From assembly GCA_014529385.2 (NCBI GenBank), contig CM043969.1, forward strand, positions 14,400,446-14,464,445: a stretch of 64,000 bases of DNA. The letters are read 5' to 3'. This document shows, one piece after another, positions 21,670-30,881 of the stretch. The translations under genes and the position numbers were made by a program. Below the pieces are notes generated by a model. That model was not told the DNA's origin. It saw nothing but the letters and a program-made list of their open reading frames with translations, and ran no database searches. Origin of the DNA: Adiantum capillus-veneris. Taxonomy: Eukaryota > Streptophyta > Polypodiopsida > Polypodiales > Pteridaceae. Numbering within the stretch: position 1 is the stretch's first letter; every line of letters begins with the position of its first letter.

Positions 21670-24600
21670 TCATGCTAGGTGGACCCAATCCACATTGTCC
21701 GACTCAGTCATCCCAGGTAACACATCCATGTAAGGAGAATCTTGGCCAATGTCTGTATCCTTCTTACAAGTGTAACAATATTGTAGTGGGGCCGAGTGAA
21801 CTGTGGTGTCAGAGCGATGATCAATAATGGTTTTACTCCCTAAGGGGTGTACCTTACCAGTCACCAAATCCACTCTAAGGACAGAGTCTTGGAATTGCAA
21901 ATAGACATGATTTTTAGACCAATCATGAACCATTTGTGCTTCCCTCATGAATGGTCGTCCTAAAATCATTTCATATGACATAAGGTGTTTAGAGAAATCC
22001 ATTACAATGAATGTATGTCGTACCTTGTGTCCTAGAACTTTGATCTTAAGATCCTTGAGCATCCCCATAGGTTTGGCTATGGTACCATTTGCCATCTTTA
22101 CCACAATGTTAGTAACACTGAGGCGGGGTTTTCCCATGGATTCCCAACAATCTTTTGTAACGATGCTAACTCCCGCACCACCATCAAGAATTCCCTTTAT
22201 AGTTAATCCCTTGGTAGTGATGGGTAGGGTCGCATTAGACTCGTCGCCTTCAAAATACTGCCCTAATTCGTTAATGGGTACCTCGATCACAGACTCGTGT
22301 CCATCTAAGTCAAGTGATTGCACATGATTTTCCTCATCAATCATAATCGAGTCAGGCCTATTTGGTTGCGCAAACTGCGGTAATCCCGTTCGTAGCTCTC
22401 CGTTAAGGAATGCTCGAAGTGCAAGGAATAACTCAGGATCTCCATACAGCTTTGCTATGATCGTGGTTCGGACCTCAGAAGACATGAAGTCCACTAGTTT
22501 GGCAACATTCATTGGCGTTTTGCAGGGTGTAGGTCCTTGACTAGGAACTGGTGAGGATGGAATCTCATATTCCTCAATGGGATCAGGTATTCCTTCGTTA
22601 AACATCCTTTCCAACAAGAAGGGTGTTTGCTCACTTTCTGATGTCCCGTCCTCACTCCCTTCTTGGATGATACTAGATATGGCTAACGGTCTATGGTTCA
22701 TGTGGGGTGGATGAACTTGCGTGGGAAACACTGTGTCATGAATTTTGACCTGCATGGGTTCTGGTTCTAGTTTCCTTTGAGTCTCCTCCACTAAACCTCT
22801 TAGATGTTTCAACTGCTTAATCTCGTCTACTGGGTTTGGGTACGTCCCAATCTTCTTTTTACGATTTTTCCCTTTTTCCCCCTGCGGTTTATCTTGGGGA
22901 TCTTGGATTGGATTTGGAAACACTTGTGGTGTTTTCAGAGGCTCTTTATGATTTTCTCTTATTCGGTTTTCATTTGGTTCCATGTTACGGTTTTCTTTGT
23001 CGGTCTTTCCCTTTGTGGTATTGGTTCTAGTCTCCATTGTCTCGACTGAATCTGAATCATCCTCGAGGTCATTCATATACACGGGGTCATCTCCTGTTCC
23101 TATCTTTGTTTTGGAACTTGGCTTTGAATTTCCCGTATTCTGCGACTTCTTCCTTTGTGTCTTCTTTTTCTTTGCTTGGATAACTGACGCGGTATCTCTC
23201 TCTTCGAGGATATGGCCTGGCCCTTGAAGCATGGACCGTGTAATCGCATAAGCGGGTGCGACGGGTGGTATTGGCGATGTCACACCAGCAATTTCGACCA
23301 AATTCAGGGGTGTGATTTTAGGCGCATTTGGGTTATAGGGGCATTGGGCGATCAAGTGATCTATGCCACAACGATTACATGTGAGTATTGGCATTGCAGA
23401 CGTGCTCCCTTGATTCATTTGCATCTGTGCAGCATTCTTTTGCAGCCTAATAGGGCACTCCGCTGCCCGATGTGGTCCACCACACTCGTAGCATTGAAGA
23501 GGTGGCCTCCTAGCCTGGGTGTTGATATTTTGACCTCTGGATGCGAGAGCAGCAGCTTGATAAACCGGCTTGACTTGCCCCCAACAATCTTCCATGTAGT
23601 ATATAGGACACTCTTCCAATGTATCAAGTCCGTAGGCAATACTAGTGTCTATTTCCTCCTCACAGCCATCTGCATAAGCATTTGATGGCTCGCAACCCAC
23701 TTGGTTCATAGGGGCGACTCTTGGATGCGGGGGTTGCGGTCCTAGCACAGGAGGTGGTAGCGGTGTAGCTTGTACAACATTTTGAGATCTAGGGACCATG
23801 TGTTGCGGTAGTTGCTCAACAGGTGGAGCAGGCATCAATACAGGAGCTCGAGGCGCATCCATCCAGGCTACAGGTGGTCTATTTGCCATCATACGTTTGA
23901 TCATTAAACAATCCTTAGCTTGGTGACCATACCTACCACATGCGTTGCAAGTTCCATTAAATTTTACTCTAAACGTAGGGCACTCACTAGTGCTATGTGG
24001 ACCTAAGCAAATGGAACACCATTGTTGCTCCCTTCTTGGATACATGTGACTATTTTGAGGGGGTCGATTATCCTTAAGAGACTCTTGGATTGCCTTGGTG
24101 AGGTCTGTCAAGAATGTCTCAAATACCTTTGGCTCATTGGCAATGGGCTTTGCAGTCATGGGTTCATACTCAATGGCTTGTGAGCTAGTGGATCTCGTGT
24201 CAGTAGACACCCTCATGCCTGCTATCATCAAGTTGTCCTCTAATTGGATTGCATTGGCAGTGACATCTTCCCAGGTTGTGATACCTCTAATCACTAGTCC
24301 ATTATAGATTCCTTCATTCCTCAACCCTCGAATGAATCGATCAAGCAGTTGGTTATTGTTGAAGCGCTCATTTACAGGGCAGCGAGAGTTTAAGTGCTTT
24401 AGACGACTAATGAAGTCCCTTACTGACTCTCCTTCCTTACGTTCGGCCTTCTGTAGCTGAGATGCTACACCCCAAAGCACACCTTCTCGTATGTACTCCT
24501 TTAGAAACAACCTTCGAAGGGTAGGGTAGATTGTTTTCTCGTCCACCCTTAGGGTTCTATACCAATCTCCAGCCTTCCCACTTAATGTCAAGCTTAAGGC

Positions 24601-26073
24601 ATTGCACTTATGTAGTTCGTTGCGTTCCCCTAAGGAATCACATACTTGTTCAAACACTTCAATGTGTTTCCTAGCATCTTCGTCCCCATTGAATTTTTGC
24701 GTGAGTTTGGCAATTTGTACTGCCTTACTTCTAGGCTCTCTATCAGATGCGTGACGCATATTTTCCGCGATAGATCGACCTATGGTTTGAGCAAACGCTG
24801 CCAAGTCACCTATGTGAGGAGGCAGGGCCGGTGGAGGTACTCTTGGAATCATATGTGGGAGAGGGACGGGTACCGGTCTTGGCATATGTGTGGATGATGC
24901 AGGATATGGAACATAACCGGGCATAGGTCCACTCGGATAAGGGCTAGGGAGCGGCACTCGAGGAGCATAAGCAAGTGGTACAATTGGAGGTGTGGGGGCC
25001 ATGTGTGCATAAGGGGCTAGAGGCACATATGGTCGAGGCCCCATATTAGGTACTACGACACTAGGTAGTGGCACTGCGCTAACCGTAGATGTCATCGGTA
25101 CATTCTCTGTCATGCTTATCCCTGGAGTGAGCACTGTGTTTTCCTTGATAGAGGGTTGAGCCAAGTTAGGGAAGCTAAATTTTTCGCTCGGAGGCTCAGA
25201 TTGCATAGAGACCCCAGGTGAAATGACGTAAGATGGGTCCATGGGGCTCATTAGAGGAGTCTCCATTTGTGATAGAGTAGGCTGTTGAGCCTTGCTTGTA
25301 TCCAGAAATCTCATGGGGCCAGTTGAGAGTATATTTACAACTCGGTTTTGCCGTTCTGATTGAATAATGCCATGGATAACATTACATATCATTTTCTGTT
25401 GATCTTCGATGCTCATGGCACTAGAGGTGGATTGTACAATCTCTATCCTCCCTACATGGTAGGCGTGGCCAGAGTGTAGATCCGTCAACACCTCAGTGTG
25501 GAGGTCGTATGTCCAATGATCATTAATGAACAATCCTTCTAGAGTCGACGTGTTAACGGTTTCTTGTGAGGTAGAAGCAATGTTGCTCCCCGTGGTTTTA
25601 CTTGTCACCAACGGTACTCTAGAGGGAACTTCTGAAGGAGGCAGCTCAACAGGGCCTTCTTGGTAAGAAGTTGGTAGGATATCCACATGGACACTCTTTG
25701 GGGGTGTGGGGTCCACGTGCGATGTGAAAGGAGAGTTCACTTCCCCACCCCCTTCGTGTGCTTCATTTGCATCAGGTTCCGAGCGAGTAGCTCTACCTAA
25801 TGTTTCCAGGAAACGGCTAAACATACTAGTACTAGGCTGTGGAGCTTCGGGAGGTGCATGGCCTTCTCTCTCAGTGTTTTGGGTAGGGTATGCTTCCATG
25901 ATTTCGGAGTCAGAGGAGGAATCACTAGCGGCTATTTTAGGGTCTTGGGTGGTGCTACCTTGTGTCCCCGCTGAGGGTCTAGAGCCTATCATGGATGGGT
26001 AATGGGTGTCCGTATGAATAGAGGCACTACCAATGTGATCGTGCTCTAACACTCGTCCAGAGCGTAAGTGCAT
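21670..26073 (-). CDS. Gyp1 Gag-protease polyprotein (1467 aa, open frame)
   Basis: The frame starts MHLRSGRVLEHDH. A long low-complexity S/T/P-rich N-terminal part leads to a retrotransposon gag domain (about 440-620: FNGDEDARKHIEVFEQVCD, GDWYRTLR, RDFISRLKHLNSRCP). Four CCHC-like knuckles follow: CSICLGPHSTSEC (about 690), CNACGRYGHQAKDC (about 707), CYECGGPHRAAEC (about 860) and CNRCGIDHLIAQC (about 898). Three of them have CX2CX3HX4C spacing and only the second is canonical. A lysine-rich stretch comes before a retropepsin domain with GILDGGAG (Asp 1297) and MILGRPFM. The frame ends NVDWVHLA then TGA. The frame is intact although RT and integrase are gone. Particle assembly and processing roles are inferred from the family. 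Confidence 0.88.
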   Translation of the reverse strand: MHLRSGRVLEHDHIGSASIHTDTHYPSMIGSRPSAGTQGSTTQDPKIAASDSSSDSEIMEAYPTQNTEREGHAPPEAPQPSTSMFSRFLETLGRATRSEPDANEAHEGGGEVNSPFTSHVDPTPPKSVHVDILPTSYQEGPVELPPSEVPSRVPLVTSKTTGSNIASTSQETVNTSTLEGLFINDHWTYDLHTEVLTDLHSGHAYHVGRIEIVQSTSSAMSIEDQQKMICNVIHGIIQSERQNRVVNILSTGPMRFLDTSKAQQPTLSQMETPLMSPMDPSYVISPGVSMQSEPPSEKFSFPNLAQPSIKENTVLTPGISMTENVPMTSTVSAVPLPSVVVPNMGPRPYVPLAPYAHMAPTPPIVPLAYAPRVPLPSPYPSGPMPGYVPYPASSTHMPRPVPVPLPHMIPRVPPPALPPHIGDLAAFAQTIGRSIAENMRHASDREPRSKAVQIAKLTQKFNGDEDARKHIEVFEQVCDSLGERNELHKCNALSLTLSGKAGDWYRTLRVDEKTIYPTLRRLFLKEYIREGVLWGVASQLQKAERKEGESVRDFISRLKHLNSRCPVNERFNNNQLLDRFIRGLRNEGIYNGLVIRGITTWEDVTANAIQLEDNLMIAGMRVSTDTRSTSSQAIEYEPMTAKPIANEPKVFETFLTDLTKAIQESLKDNRPPQNSHMYPRREQQWCSICLGPHSTSECPTFRVKFNGTCNACGRYGHQAKDCLMIKRMMANRPPVAWMDAPRAPVLMPAPPVEQLPQHMVPRSQNVVQATPLPPPVLGPQPPHPRVAPMNQVGCEPSNAYADGCEEEIDTSIAYGLDTLEECPIYYMEDCWGQVKPVYQAAALASRGQNINTQARRPPLQCYECGGPHRAAECPIRLQKNAAQMQMNQGSTSAMPILTCNRCGIDHLIAQCPYNPNAPKITPLNLVEIAGVTSPIPPVAPAYAITRSMLQGPGHILEERDTASVIQAKKKKTQRKKSQNTGNSKPSSKTKIGTGDDPVYMNDLEDDSDSVETMETRTNTTKGKTDKENRNMEPNENRIRENHKEPLKTPQVFPNPIQDPQDKPQGEKGKNRKKKIGTYPNPVDEIKQLKHLRGLVEETQRKLEPEPMQVKIHDTVFPTQVHPPHMNHRPLAISSIIQEGSEDGTSESEQTPFLLERMFNEGIPDPIEEYEIPSSPVPSQGPTPCKTPMNVAKLVDFMSSEVRTTIIAKLYGDPELFLALRAFLNGELRTGLPQFAQPNRPDSIMIDEENHVQSLDLDGHESVIEVPINELGQYFEGDESNATLPITTKGLTIKGILDGGAGVSIVTKDCWESMGKPRLSVTNIVVKMANGTIAKPMGMLKDLKIKVLGHKVRHTFIVMDFSKHLMSYEMILGRPFMREAQMVHDWSKNHVYLQFQDSVLRVDLVTGKVHPLGSKTIIDHRSDTTVHSAPLQYCYTCKKDTDIGQDSPYMDVLPGMTESDNVDWVHLA

Positions 26074-26453
26074 GTGCTTTTGATACCCTATGGTGTCAAA
26101 AAGCTGCTCTAGGAGGCCTTGTGACTAGTTTTTAGCGTGTTTTTTGTTTGTTTTTTTGCTAGATTTTTTAGAGCGTGTCGTGGAATGGGCCGTGTGATAG
26201 CTCGAAAGGAGCGTATCGGTCAGAGGGTCGTGCCGTGCTTTACAGCCCTCCGTTTGGTCACTCTATGCCCTCGGAATCCCTAAAACTGTCAATTTCCAGT
26301 AGGGAACTAGGCCCAAACTAGAAAGTCTAAGGGGGAAGAGAAAGGAGGAGAGTGGAGGACTTGTCCCACATGCTCTCATTCTCTCTTGAGGGAGTAGGGT
26401 ATATATATAAGAGTGAGTCTAGTATATATCATAAGACTGAGGACTGAGGCGAT

Positions 26454-26668
26454 TGTTCCTCACTTATTGTCACTCTTCTTGCTAGCATACATAATTGTTA
26501 CCATATACATGTGGTAGTGATGTGTGTGAACACACTAGGACCGCCGGGGCATTTTTTCCCTCTTTAGGAGGTTTTTTCCCCCGAGCATTGTATATACGCC
26601 CATCACTCTAGGGCTATCTATCTTTCCATTGCACATTAAGTAACACACTCTCTATTGTGTGCATTGAG
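26454..26668 (+). repeat. Fragment of Cop2-type LTR captured in the Gyp1 leader
   Basis: The 215-bp fragment is almost identical to 14496-14710, the first four-fifths of the Cop2 5' LTR. It is bracketed by a 14-bp inverted repeat: CCTCACTTATTGTC at 26458-26471 and its complement at 26668-26681. Gyp2 has unrelated sequence at this place (40529 on). Confidence 0.85.
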
Positions 26669-26683
26669 ACAATAAGTGAGGAC

Positions 26684-26950
26684 AATAAGTGCAGAAAATA
26701 CAGAAATTGAAAACGCAGAAATTGAAAATGCAGAAATTGCAGATATTGAAAAAACGCAAGAAATGCAGAAAATTGTAAAAGCACAGAAAATGCAGAAAAT
26801 TGCAGAAATTGGAACTTGACAGAAAATTAAACACAGAAAACGCAGAAAATTGCAGAAATTGAAACTTGACAGAAAATGCGGAAAATGCAAAAACGCAAGA
26901 AATGCTAACTGTGCACTGCAAACCAGAAAACGTAGAAAACGCAAAAAACA
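26684..26950 (-). repeat. GCAGAAAAT-type minisatellite in the Gyp1 leader
   Basis: Degenerate repeats of GCAGAAAATTG and GAAACTTGACAGAAAA fill the stretch. Gyp2 has a shorter version at about 40753-40850. It lies between the LTR fragment and the primer site. Confidence 0.75.
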
Positions 26951-27053
26951 AAAATCTCCACACAACTACACACCCTCATTCCCTGTCTTTCCTATGATAG
27001 AAATTGCACCACAAGAAAGCGTAAAGTGCTAACCGAGCTTAGTGTAGGGCATA

Positions 27054-27071
27054 TCCCCGGCAGCGGCGTCA
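27054..27071 (-). other. Primer-binding site of Gyp1, tRNA-Asp type
   Basis: The plus strand TCCCCGGCAGCGGCGTCA is the 3' end of plant tRNA-Asp, TCCCCGGCAACGGCGCCA, with two differences. It lies four bases from the 5' LTR. Confidence 0.8.
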
Positions 27072-27075
27072 AAAA

Positions 27076-27326
27076 TGTGCGCTCCTTGCCGCACTGTCGA
27101 AGCAAGGGACTTGCCAATACACCGTGTGCGAGCCACAAACGGCTCCAAGCACACAACAAGCCTAAACTAGCAAGCTCAAGAGAGCAAAGGGTGTGTCACT
27201 CACGGCTCTACGCTCGCCTTCGTGGTGGATTCCTCGCCGCGATGAAGAAGAAGCTGCAGTCGTGCCGCGCTCAACCGCTTCGCCGCCGTCGTGCCTTCGT
27301 AATGCTCGATCGCACACACACTCTCC

Positions 27327-27363
<37 letters not shown>

Positions 27364-27651
27364 GAGGAGGTGAAGAAGAAGAAGATGGAGATGGAGCAAG
27401 AGCACTCTTCTATTGCACAAATGAGAGAATGAGTAAAAATTAGGTTTAGTTGGCTTTTATATGAGTTCACCCCATTCACACTTGGGCGCCCATGCTTAGC
27501 CAACTAATCCCTTGAATGTCCCAGTTAAAGTGCGCCTCTCATCGGCGATCACTCTTACCCTTTTCCTATTGGTCCGACAAGCCCGGTACCTGACTCTAAA
27601 TAATACAACGTTTATAGATCATAGGGTGTCCGTGTGCCGTGAGGGTTAACA
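27076..27651 (-). repeat. 5' LTR of Gyp1 (576 bp)
   Basis: Partner of 18667-19262. It has the same TGTGCGCTCC start and GGGTTAACA end. It is followed by GCAGC, the putative target duplication. Confidence 0.93.
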
Positions 27652-27804
27652 GCAGCCAAAGGGTAGCGAAAAAGTATGCCTGAGGCGGTTTTTTAGGCCA
27701 AAAGTGTTGCTGGATGGTCCAAATGGGATGGCAGATGAAGGTGTCCTAAATGCCAAGTTGGTGCTCTGGAACGTACTGCTCGAGATGCTCTAGAATCTGG
27801 TATA
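27652..27804. other. Short spacer between Gyp1 and Cop3
   Basis: These 153 bp once joined the sequence left of 18667 to that right of 46394. I see no coding match to Copia RNase H. Confidence 0.6.
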
Positions 27805-28125
27805 TGTTGAGATGTCGAGCTCTACATCTTGAGCTGGCATCCACTACGGGTCTTGGCCGCTTATGGCATTTACTCACTGGCGCGTTAGGTGACCGACACG
27901 GAGGATCTCTGCCAGTGATTCTACAGCTGGACTACACTTATAGTGCCAGCCTAGTACGCTTCTAGCGTGTTCACACTTAGTGACCGCATGTACATATGTG
28001 CTACTTTTCAGCTTTAGCACTTAGTCATTTTGTACTCTCTTTTCTGTGAGAAGAAGAAGAAGCTTTCCATCTCTGTGTGGTGTGTGCTTGTCTTGTGTAG
28101 ATCTCTTGCATCCTCATTCTTTACA
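27805..28125 (+). repeat. 5' LTR of Cop3 (321 bp)
   Basis: It starts TGTTGAGATG and ends TTCTTTACA, then the primer site. Its partner is 46074-46394. Confidence 0.95.
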
Positions 28126-28137
28126 TGGTATCAGAGC
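28126..28137 (+). other. Primer-binding site of Cop3, initiator tRNA-Met
   Basis: TGGTATCAGAGC directly abuts the LTR end and is an exact match to the usual initiator tRNA-Met complement. Confidence 0.92.
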
Positions 28138-28216
28138 CTGGTGCAGGCAAGAGAGGCAAAGAGAGCAAGAGCATCACAATCCCTTCGTTCGCAATCCCTT
28201 CGTACAAGTTTCTCAA

Positions 28217-28769
28217 TGTCAAGGCTAGGGACTTGCTACGCGCCGTGTGCGAGCCACAAAGGCTCCTAGCACACAGTCATACAACAGACAAGCTCACAAG
28301 GAAGAATGGTGTGTCACTCACCTTCCTGCGTAGTTGCGAATGAAGGATTCCCACGCCACGAAGAAGAGGGAGACGCCGCTACGCCGCGCTCAACCGCCTC
28401 GCCGCCGTCGTGCCGTCGCAACGCTCGATCACACACACACACTCTCTCACACTCTCTCCCTCTCACACGTACGCACACACACACAAGGAGATGGTGAAGG
28501 AGAAGGTGGAGATGGAGCAAGAGCAGCTTCTATTGCACAATGAGAGAATGAGTAAAAATTAGGTTTAGTGGCTTTTATATGAGCTCACCCCATTCACACT
28601 TGGGCGCCCATACTTAGCCAACTAACTCCTTGAATATTCCAGTTAGAGTGCGCATGTCATCGGCGATCACCCTTACCCTGTTCCTATTGGTCCGACAAGC
28701 CCGGTACCTGACTCTAAATAATACAACGTTTATAGATCATAGGGTGTCCGTGTGCCGTAAGGGTTAACA
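28217..28769 (-). repeat. 3' LTR of Gyp2 (553 bp)
   Basis: It starts TGTCAAGGCTAG and ends GGGTTAACA on the plus strand. Its downstream part resembles the Gyp1 LTR (GGTGAAG..GAGATGGAGCAAGAGCA, then the GTTTAGT..GGCTTTTATATGAG region), but the first part is different. Confidence 0.94.
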
Positions 28770-30136
28770 TGCCCCCCTTCCTCATGTAGATTCCGTCCTC
28801 GGAAGCTATCCAGTTGAAGCTCGTTCGTCGAGATGGGAGAGCAGTCGACATGGATGTGCGTAGTCTTCTTCAATCACTGCAAGATCAAACAAAATTGCCA
28901 CAGTAATTTCATTCTCATATACAATTAAAAATCGTATGCAATAGACAGACAAATTGATTGGTAACAGAATTTTAGACAATTTTTCAACAATAAACATTAA
29001 ATTGCAATATAATCAAATGCATAAACAGATGTAAAGGTAAAAAATTAAACAAGTCCGGGGTCGCTATTTTAACGGTCAAAAGGCACTAGAGCTCGACTAT
29101 TAATACCATGGGTAACTTCTCAATTTTTTCTGGTCAATTAAGTTGTTTAATCGCGAGAGCCAAGTATTTGATGTTCGAGGGCTGACTAGAGGCTATACCT
29201 AGAAGACCTTGTAGTTAAGCTACGATAAAAGTAATATCTCATGAAATCATCGCCTGACTGATTACCTTTTCTTTGACCCCCCAAAGTCTTTTCACATTGA
29301 TTCAATTTTGATGTGTGTGCTTATTTTGGATGCCTTGGGTTTTTTGCTTTTCAAGGAAAAGCGCCCACACTGGAAACCTCTAGGGCTCTAGTACCATAGG
29401 CGATACATGTGAGTGAAGTACCAATTTAAGCAGGGATTTCTCTTCCAGCTTAAAATTTTACATTGTGGCACTTTGATTTTTTGTTTGTTCATTTTCAGCA
29501 TTTTAATTTTGTAACTTTGGGGGGTCATATAACACTGTTACCCTCCCCAGGCTCATCACATTAGTAAACTCCCTTTATAATACTTAAGCTAAAGGTCAAT
29601 ACGGTTAAGCCCACTAGAAAGCCCTAGTACATTTCACACAATGCTGCCTAAATCGGATTAAGAACCTAAGTAACCATTGCTTATTAGGAAGGCATTCCCC
29701 ATGGTATTAAGAGAAGATTTCTAATACCTAGCTTGGTCAAACTAGCTTAGTCGGACTGCTTGATTTTTAAACCTAGACAAGTGATTATGACAAAACATTA
29801 CATTGAATTAAATGTTTGATACTAAGCAAATGCGCTGAATATTATGCTACCAATCACAATCAAAGCAGACAAACATGGATGCAAAAAGATAAGGGCAATG
29901 CTAATGGACATAAAACACCTGTTTGTGTTGATGGTCGCGCTTGATTTGAAGTGTGAACGAGAGAAAGGTTCCATGAAGGTCCAAATCCTATCAATAGCAA
30001 CACGCTCCTGTACACACTAGGAAACAAAAGGAATACCTCCAGGAGGCACATTAGTGGGAAAAGGTACCAACACTTATTGAACACAACAAAAAACATAAGG
30101 AACCCTAACCTAATTATTTGCACTCCCCCTAAAGAG
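28770..30136 (-). other. 3' non-coding region of Gyp2
   Basis: The 3' purine tract is at 28772-28782 (AGGAAGGGGGG on the minus strand). The rest is non-coding and is shared almost base for base with Gyp1 over about 1 kb (29050-30065). I see no ORF worth calling. Confidence 0.75.
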
Positions 30137-30559
30137 TCAAGGGAATAGGATATTGTAGAGGTTGGGGGGAAACCCTAAGGCTAAACCCCTATCCTCCTCG
30201 TCGAGATAAACAAAGTCATCATCCATGAGACCATATGTGCCATCCGTGTAGTCATGTAAATTTTCTTCTTCATCATAGGTGCCCATGTTTACTAAGAAGG
30301 TCACTAGACGCCTATAGTCATCTTGGTCAAAAGGGTAGGCTTGTGCAATGGGAGAAACGCTCTCTACTAAGTATGGATCAGACGTGGTTAAGAGACGTAT
30401 CAGCCATTCTAACTCCTCAAAATTCCTCTCACATGCTAGCGTACCTATCAAATCCCATTCACATGCAAGCACTGGAAAGACCATGTGAAACATTTGTGAA
30501 AAGTAACGAGGGTACCTCTCACCCAAGGCAGGAGTGGATGACTCTAGCGTACTAGCCAT
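30137..30559 (-). CDS. Unknown 141-residue acidic ORF of Gyp2
   Basis: I do not recognise this protein. The ATG at 30559 (MASTLES) is preferred over an upstream non-ATG extension to 30595. ATGGCT is a good start context, and the bases just before it (TGTACAG then AT on the minus strand) look like a splice acceptor, which suggests a spliced subgenomic mRNA. The sequence has W and aromatic residues in the first half and an acidic second half (DEEENLHDY, LMDDDFVYLDEEDR). No membrane segment or signal peptide was seen, so it is not a typical env. It lies between the small ORF and the 3' LTR and is missing from Gyp1. Confidence 0.5.
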   Translation of the reverse strand: MASTLESSTPALGERYPRYFSQMFHMVFPVLACEWDLIGTLACERNFEELEWLIRLLTTSDPYLVESVSPIAQAYPFDQDDYRRLVTFLVNMGTYDEEENLHDYTDGTYGLMDDDFVYLDEEDRGLALGFPPNLYNILFP

Positions 30560-30632
30560 ATCTGTACACGCAAATAGATGATGGTTAGAGTGCAAATATT
30601 ACAAGGGTCGTGTTCTTGTGCATAATTTGTTT

Positions 30633-30881
30633 TTATGATTTGTGTGATGGCTCTTGCTCTTTTACTTTTTTATCTTGTTTTTGTGAGTATAAGGCTTTAT
30701 ATATACATTCCCTAAGATCGGAGATTAAGAGGTCAGGGAGAAAGGTTGAGAGGGAAGCAAGTGAATGATGGATGTCCACAAACACTCTCCCCTTCCTTGG
30801 GTAGATCATACCGTTTGAAATGAGCTTGTCACCCTTTGAGACCAATTGTTCCAGTTGGTAATAGGTGAGGATTTTTGCCAT
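30633..30881 (-). CDS. Small ORF overlapping the Gyp2 pol stop (82 aa)
   Basis: Its ATG (30881-30879) shares one base with the pol TAA (30883-30881), giving TAATG. The protein starts MAKILTYYQLEQLVSKGDKL and has IYPRKG and LRECIYKALYSQK. No known domain was recognised. A degenerate relative survives in Gyp1. The overlap is the arrangement seen where ribosomes stop and restart, but no experiment supports that here. Confidence 0.5.
   Translation of the reverse strand: MAKILTYYQLEQLVSKGDKLISNGMIYPRKGRVFVDIHHSLASLSTFLPDLLISDLRECIYKALYSQKQDKKVKEQEPSHKS

Larger units (their letters stand above)
26074..27075 (-). other. 5' leader of Gyp1
   Basis: Lying between the 5' LTR/primer site and the gag ATG, it is similar to Gyp2 next to gag (about 26074-26450). 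It then holds a foreign Copia LTR fragment, an A-rich minisatellite, and a short stretch leading to the primer site. ORFs here are repeat artefacts. Confidence 0.75.
18667..27651 (-). mobile_element. Ty3/Gypsy element Gyp1, RT/integrase-less
   Basis: This 8985-bp element is bounded by near-identical LTRs. The target duplication is GTAGC on the left and GCAGC on the right, with one mismatch. Read on the minus strand: 5' LTR, tRNA-Asp primer site, a leader with minisatellite and a captured Copia LTR piece, a 1467-codon Gag-protease frame, a WVPK tail, a long non-coding 3' region, purine tract, 3' LTR. The whole RT, RNase H, integrase and second-protease block of its relative Gyp2 is absent. By eye the LTRs differ by about four substitutions plus microsatellite length. 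It sits in the remains of Cop2. Confidence 0.9.

Noticed and set aside
22804-25100. Plus-strand ORFs within the Gyp1 Gag region, and the matching ones in Gyp2
   Set aside because: Shadows of the 1467-codon minus-strand frame.
26458-26681. A MITE with 14-bp terminal inverted repeats
   Set aside because: The inside is plainly the first part of a Copia LTR and no target duplication was seen. The inverted end is better explained as filler at a repair junction; kept only as a finding.
26636-26965. Phe/Cys-rich ORFs of about 105 aa on the minus strand
   Set aside because: Product of the GCAGAAAAT minisatellite in the Gyp1 leader.
27652-27804. Continuation of Cop2 RNase H or 3' LTR after Gyp1
   Set aside because: No STEAEY-type motif or LTR end could be read in any frame, and the same holds after 46394.
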